Shown here piece by piece: positions 5,315-7,300 of a stretch of 7,300 nt of DNA. The notes under the pieces are model-generated. The model worked only from the letters and a program-made list of their open reading frames with translations. It was not told the origin of the DNA and ran no database searches. The position numbers were made by a program, and so were the translations under genes. Each line of letters opens with the position of its first letter. The stretch's first letter is position 1. Location of the stretch: positions 1-7,300 of the forward strand of contig JAAZYT010000042.1 in NCBI GenBank assembly GCA_014239505.1, in the 5' to 3' direction. The DNA is from Fidelibacterota bacterium (GTDB lineage Bacteria > Fidelibacterota > Marinisomatia > Marinisomatales > TCS55).

Positions 5315-5814
5315 ATAAAACCGTTATAATCTTTTCCACACTATTATGTGCTAATTTATATGCACAACCAGGTAAATCAAAAGGGCCTGGTGGTCAATAT
5401 AGCGAGCGAATGGAAATGATGTTGATCTGGAAATTAACTGATGAATTAAATCTAACAGAAGGTCAAGCTGAAAACTTTTTCCCTTTAATGCGCTCTCATC
5501 AAAAAGATGTTATGGAACTTAGAAGACAAGAGAAAATTTTGTTTGAACCAATGTATAAAAAAATTAAAAGTAATGAAAATATTACTCAACCTGAGGTTAA
5601 TAATTTATTAAATAAAATAACTGCAATTGATAATAAGAAAAGTAAAACACGAGTTGATTTTATTAAAAAATCTAGCGATGTACTTGAACCTGATCAGCAG
5701 TTGCGACTTTTAATGTTTGAGCCAAAAGTGAAGAGTGAAGTTCAAAGAGATATGAGAGAAAGATTTAAACCATCCAAGCGTGGTGGAATGAAAAAACAAA
5801 AACGTAGGTTTTAA
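5311..5814 (+). CDS. Secreted Spy/CpxP-like (LTxxQ) protein, probable periplasmic sensor of the sigma operon
   Basis: A 167-residue protein with a signal peptide probably cleaved after NLYA (residue 18). Cys13 is preceded by Leu and is not a lipobox. The mature protein has one Spy-like module: an amphipathic helix with LIWK (38-41), LTEGQ (48-52), a long charged helical stretch and a second motif LEPDQ (125-129). It ends in a basic tail (13 Lys/Arg and 3 acidic residues in 139-167). Small Spy-fold proteins often follow an ECF sigma and a membrane anti-sigma, as CnrX does in CnrYXH, where they sense the periplasm and control the anti-sigma. It has one His (63) and no mature Cys, so a His/Cys metal-sensor role lacks support. 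Its start overlaps the preceding stop, and a terminator closes the operon. It shares the WK/LTxxQ signature with the upstream lipoproteins. A folding-chaperone role is the main alternative. Confidence 0.83.
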   Translation: MNKTVIIFSTLLCANLYAQPGKSKGPGGQYSERMEMMLIWKLTDELNLTEGQAENFFPLMRSHQKDVMELRRQEKILFEPMYKKIKSNENITQPEVNNLLNKITAIDNKKSKTRVDFIKKSSDVLEPDQQLRLLMFEPKVKSEVQRDMRERFKPSKRGGMKKQKRRF

Positions 5815-5844
5815 CTTACTCTTTTAAAACATAATTCATTTTTC

Positions 5845-5876
5845 AAAAAACCTCGTAAATGCGGGGTTTTTTGTTT
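5845..5876 (+). terminator. Intrinsic terminator of the sigma operon
   Basis: An 11-bp stem pairs AAAAAACCTCG (5845-5855) with CGGGGTTTTTT (5862-5872), with one T-G wobble and a 6-base loop. GTTTT follows. It lies 30 bases after the sensor stop and separates the operon from serC. The A-tract on the 5' side would let it work in both directions. Confidence 0.92.
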
Positions 5877-5927
5877 TATATGGATAATATTTCCAAGCTA
5901 AGTTTATGCTCTTAAAAAAAGTAAATA

Positions 5928-7004
5928 ATGAATAAAATATATAATTTTAGTGCTGGACCAGCCGTATTAAACCAATCTGTTTTAAAAGCAATTTCTGAAG
6001 CCTCTATTGATTATTTAGAGAGTGGTATCAGCCTAATGGAAATGAGCCATCGATCTGAACCAGTTATGGAAATGGTAAGCCAAACCAAAATATTAGTTAG
6101 AGAGTTATTATCTATTTCCAATGAATATGAAGTATTATTTTTACAAGGTGGAGCTTCATTACAATTCTCAATGATTCCGATGAATTTACTTAATGAAAAT
6201 CAGGTTGCTGATTATGCAGATACAGGCGCTTGGTCAAATAAGGCAATTAAAGAAGCAGGAAATTTTGGTGAAGTAAATGTAATATGTTCTTCCAAAGATA
6301 GCACCTATAACCATATACCAAAAAAATTAGAGCAAAACTTCGATTCTACTTATCTGCATTTAACAAGTAATAATACAATATATGGAACGCAGTGGAAGAA
6401 TTTCCCAATTCCTTTAAATAAAGATTCTTATTTAGTAGCAGATATGTCATCGGATATTTTTAGTCGTCCTTTAGATATTTCTAAGTTTGGTTTAATCTAT
6501 GCTGGTGCCCAAAAAAATATTGGTCTAGCTGGTGTTACTTTAGTAATTATAAGAAAAGATATACTGGGTAAAGTTAATAGAATTATCCCTACCATGATGA
6601 ATTATCAAACTCATATTGAAAAAGATTCTATGTTTAATACACCTCCTGTAATGGCAATTTATGCAGTTAATAGAAGCTTAAAATGGTTAAGTAATAATGG
6701 AGGGCTCGATTCAATGGCTGATACAAATCTAAAGAAAGCAACTAAGCTTTATGATGAAATTGAACGCAACTCATTATTTATTAGTCCAATTCAAAAAGAA
6801 GATAGATCTCTAATGAACGTACCTTTTATTTTTAGTGGTAAAGGTAGTGATGAAGATTTTTTATCATTTTGTGATAAGCGTGGTTTAAAAACATTAAAAG
6901 GTCATCGATCAGTTGGAGGTTTTAGAGCATCAATCTATAACGCAATGCCTGAAGCAGGTATTGATGCTTTAGTTCAAGCAATGCAAGATTATGAGTCTAG
7001 ATGA
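5928..7004 (+). CDS. serC: Phosphoserine aminotransferase
   Basis: A 358-residue cytoplasmic PLP enzyme of normal length for SerC. It interconverts 3-phosphohydroxypyruvate plus glutamate and phosphoserine plus 2-oxoglutarate in serine synthesis; in many bacteria it also serves pyridoxal phosphate synthesis. The N-terminus YNFSAGPAVL (5-14) is the family signature and fixes the start. Other landmarks are SHR (40-42), the cofactor-phosphate loop QGGAS (73-77), the PLP-binding lysine K196 in AGAQKNIGLAG (192-202) and the C-terminal GHRSVGGFRASIYNAMPEAG (325-344). No Shine-Dalgarno precedes the ATG, and no convincing promoter was found in the 50 bases below the upstream terminator. serA is not adjacent. 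The reading frame is intact and nothing links it to the stress genes. Its 3' end overlaps the convergent acetyltransferase by 16 bases. Confidence 0.97.
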   Translation: MNKIYNFSAGPAVLNQSVLKAISEASIDYLESGISLMEMSHRSEPVMEMVSQTKILVRELLSISNEYEVLFLQGGASLQFSMIPMNLLNENQVADYADTGAWSNKAIKEAGNFGEVNVICSSKDSTYNHIPKKLEQNFDSTYLHLTSNNTIYGTQWKNFPIPLNKDSYLVADMSSDIFSRPLDISKFGLIYAGAQKNIGLAGVTLVIIRKDILGKVNRIIPTMMNYQTHIEKDSMFNTPPVMAIYAVNRSLKWLSNNGGLDSMADTNLKKATKLYDEIERNSLFISPIQKEDRSLMNVPFIFSGKGSDEDFLSFCDKRGLKTLKGHRSVGGFRASIYNAMPEAGIDALVQAMQDYESR

Positions 7005-7300
7005 ATAGTATATAATTGAGTTGGTTCCTTATTTGAATCTAGCTTAACGATCTCTTTAAATGTAAAACCAAGTTTTATCAATAACTTTATAGAAGCATTG
7101 TTATCTGAAGAAGTGATAGCAGATATTTTATTAATGTTGAGTCTTTTTATTGCATCATTGATAACTGCTTTAGATGCTTCATAGGTATATCCCATTCTTC
7201 TATGATCAGGTAAAATGGCAAATCCAATATCGGGCAAATCTAAATTATCACGCTTAAGCAACCCACAAATACCTATGGACGTATCATCTTTTAATTGAAC
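6989..7300 (-). CDS. GNAT-family N-acetyltransferase (RimJ/RimL-like), N-terminus cut by window edge
   Basis: The minus-strand frame is open from the right edge to a TAA at 6991-6989, giving the last 103 residues. It contains DIGFAILPDHRRMGYTYEA, the beta-4/acetyl-CoA loop of GNAT enzymes, with R-x-x-G-x-T in place of the usual R/Q-x-x-G-x-G/A. A later stretch, DNNASIKLLIKLGF, is the typical C-terminal helix and beta-6 of RimJ/RimL-like proteins. The reaction would be acetyl transfer from acetyl-CoA to an amine, with unknown substrate. A TTG at 7261 could be read as a start, but coding similarity continues upstream of it (GICGLL before KRDN), so the true start lies beyond the window. The gene is convergent with serC. 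Confidence 0.88.
   Translation of the reverse strand, partial: VQLKDDTSIGICGLLKRDNLDLPDIGFAILPDHRRMGYTYEASKAVINDAIKRLNINKISAITSSDNNASIKLLIKLGFTFKEIVKLDSNKEPTQLYTIHLDS

Noticed and set aside
5347..5349. Cys13 of the sensor as a lipoprotein cysteine
   Set aside because: The residue before it is Leu, which lipoprotein signal peptidase does not accept. A type I cleavage after NLYA is more plausible.
5311..5814. His/Cys-type heavy-metal sensor (CnrX- or ZraP-like) as the sensor's specific function
   Set aside because: The mature protein has a single His and no Cys, so the usual ligands are lacking. Only the fold-level relation is kept.
5873..5910. A sigma-70-like promoter for serC (GATAAT at 5883-5888)
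   Set aside because: No acceptable -35 element lies at the right distance; in AT-rich DNA such -10-like words are common.
7259..7261. TTG as start of a 90-residue acetyltransferase
   Set aside because: The frame continues to the window edge with GNAT-like sequence, and 90 residues would lack the N-terminal part of the fold.
1..7300. CRISPR arrays, tRNA or rRNA genes, insertion-sequence ends, riboswitches
   Set aside because: No repeat-spacer pattern, clover-leaf, terminal inverted repeats or long structured leader was seen in the short intergenic regions.

Overview
This is AT-rich bacterial DNA (about one third G+C by eye) encoding lipoproteins and exported periplasmic proteins, so it is most likely from a Gram-negative. 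Most genes lack a clear Shine-Dalgarno sequence. This would suit an AT-rich aquatic lineage of the Bacteroidota/Marinimicrobia (FCB) kind, but that placement is an inference. No phage, insertion sequence, CRISPR, tRNA or rRNA signal was seen, and no stretch over 300 bases lacks a gene.

Layout. Positions 1-2142 (minus) hold most of a UvrD/Rep-type superfamily 1 DNA helicase that runs off the left edge. A 148-bp divergent region follows. Positions 2291-3253 and 3350-4303 (plus) hold two paralogous lipoproteins, each containing two copies of a Spy/CpxP-like (LTxxQ) module. Each gene is followed by a strong intrinsic terminator. Positions 4411-5814 form a tight three-gene operon: an ECF sigma factor, a single-pass membrane protein that is probably its anti-sigma factor, and a secreted Spy-like protein that is probably the periplasmic sensor. 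A terminator closes this operon. Positions 5928-7004 encode phosphoserine aminotransferase (serC). The last gene, a minus-strand GNAT acetyltransferase, converges on serC, overlaps its end, and leaves the window on the right.

The region of interest is 2200-5872. The same bipartite motif, AACTT-N16-TCTAA, which resembles a group IV (sigma-E-like) promoter, lies upstream of both the sigma gene and the first lipoprotein gene. The second lipoprotein gene has both half-sites at an abnormal spacing. The two lipoproteins and the sensor also share an N-terminal W-K/LTxxQ signature. The simplest reading is a self-contained envelope-stress circuit. The sigma factor would drive its own operon and at least one double-Spy lipoprotein, while the membrane protein and Spy-like sensor restrain it. 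This resembles the CnrYXH or sigma-E/CpxP logic, but the effectors appear to be enlarged relatives of the sensor. The promoter matches, paralogy and signatures are visible in the sequence; the circuit is inferred.
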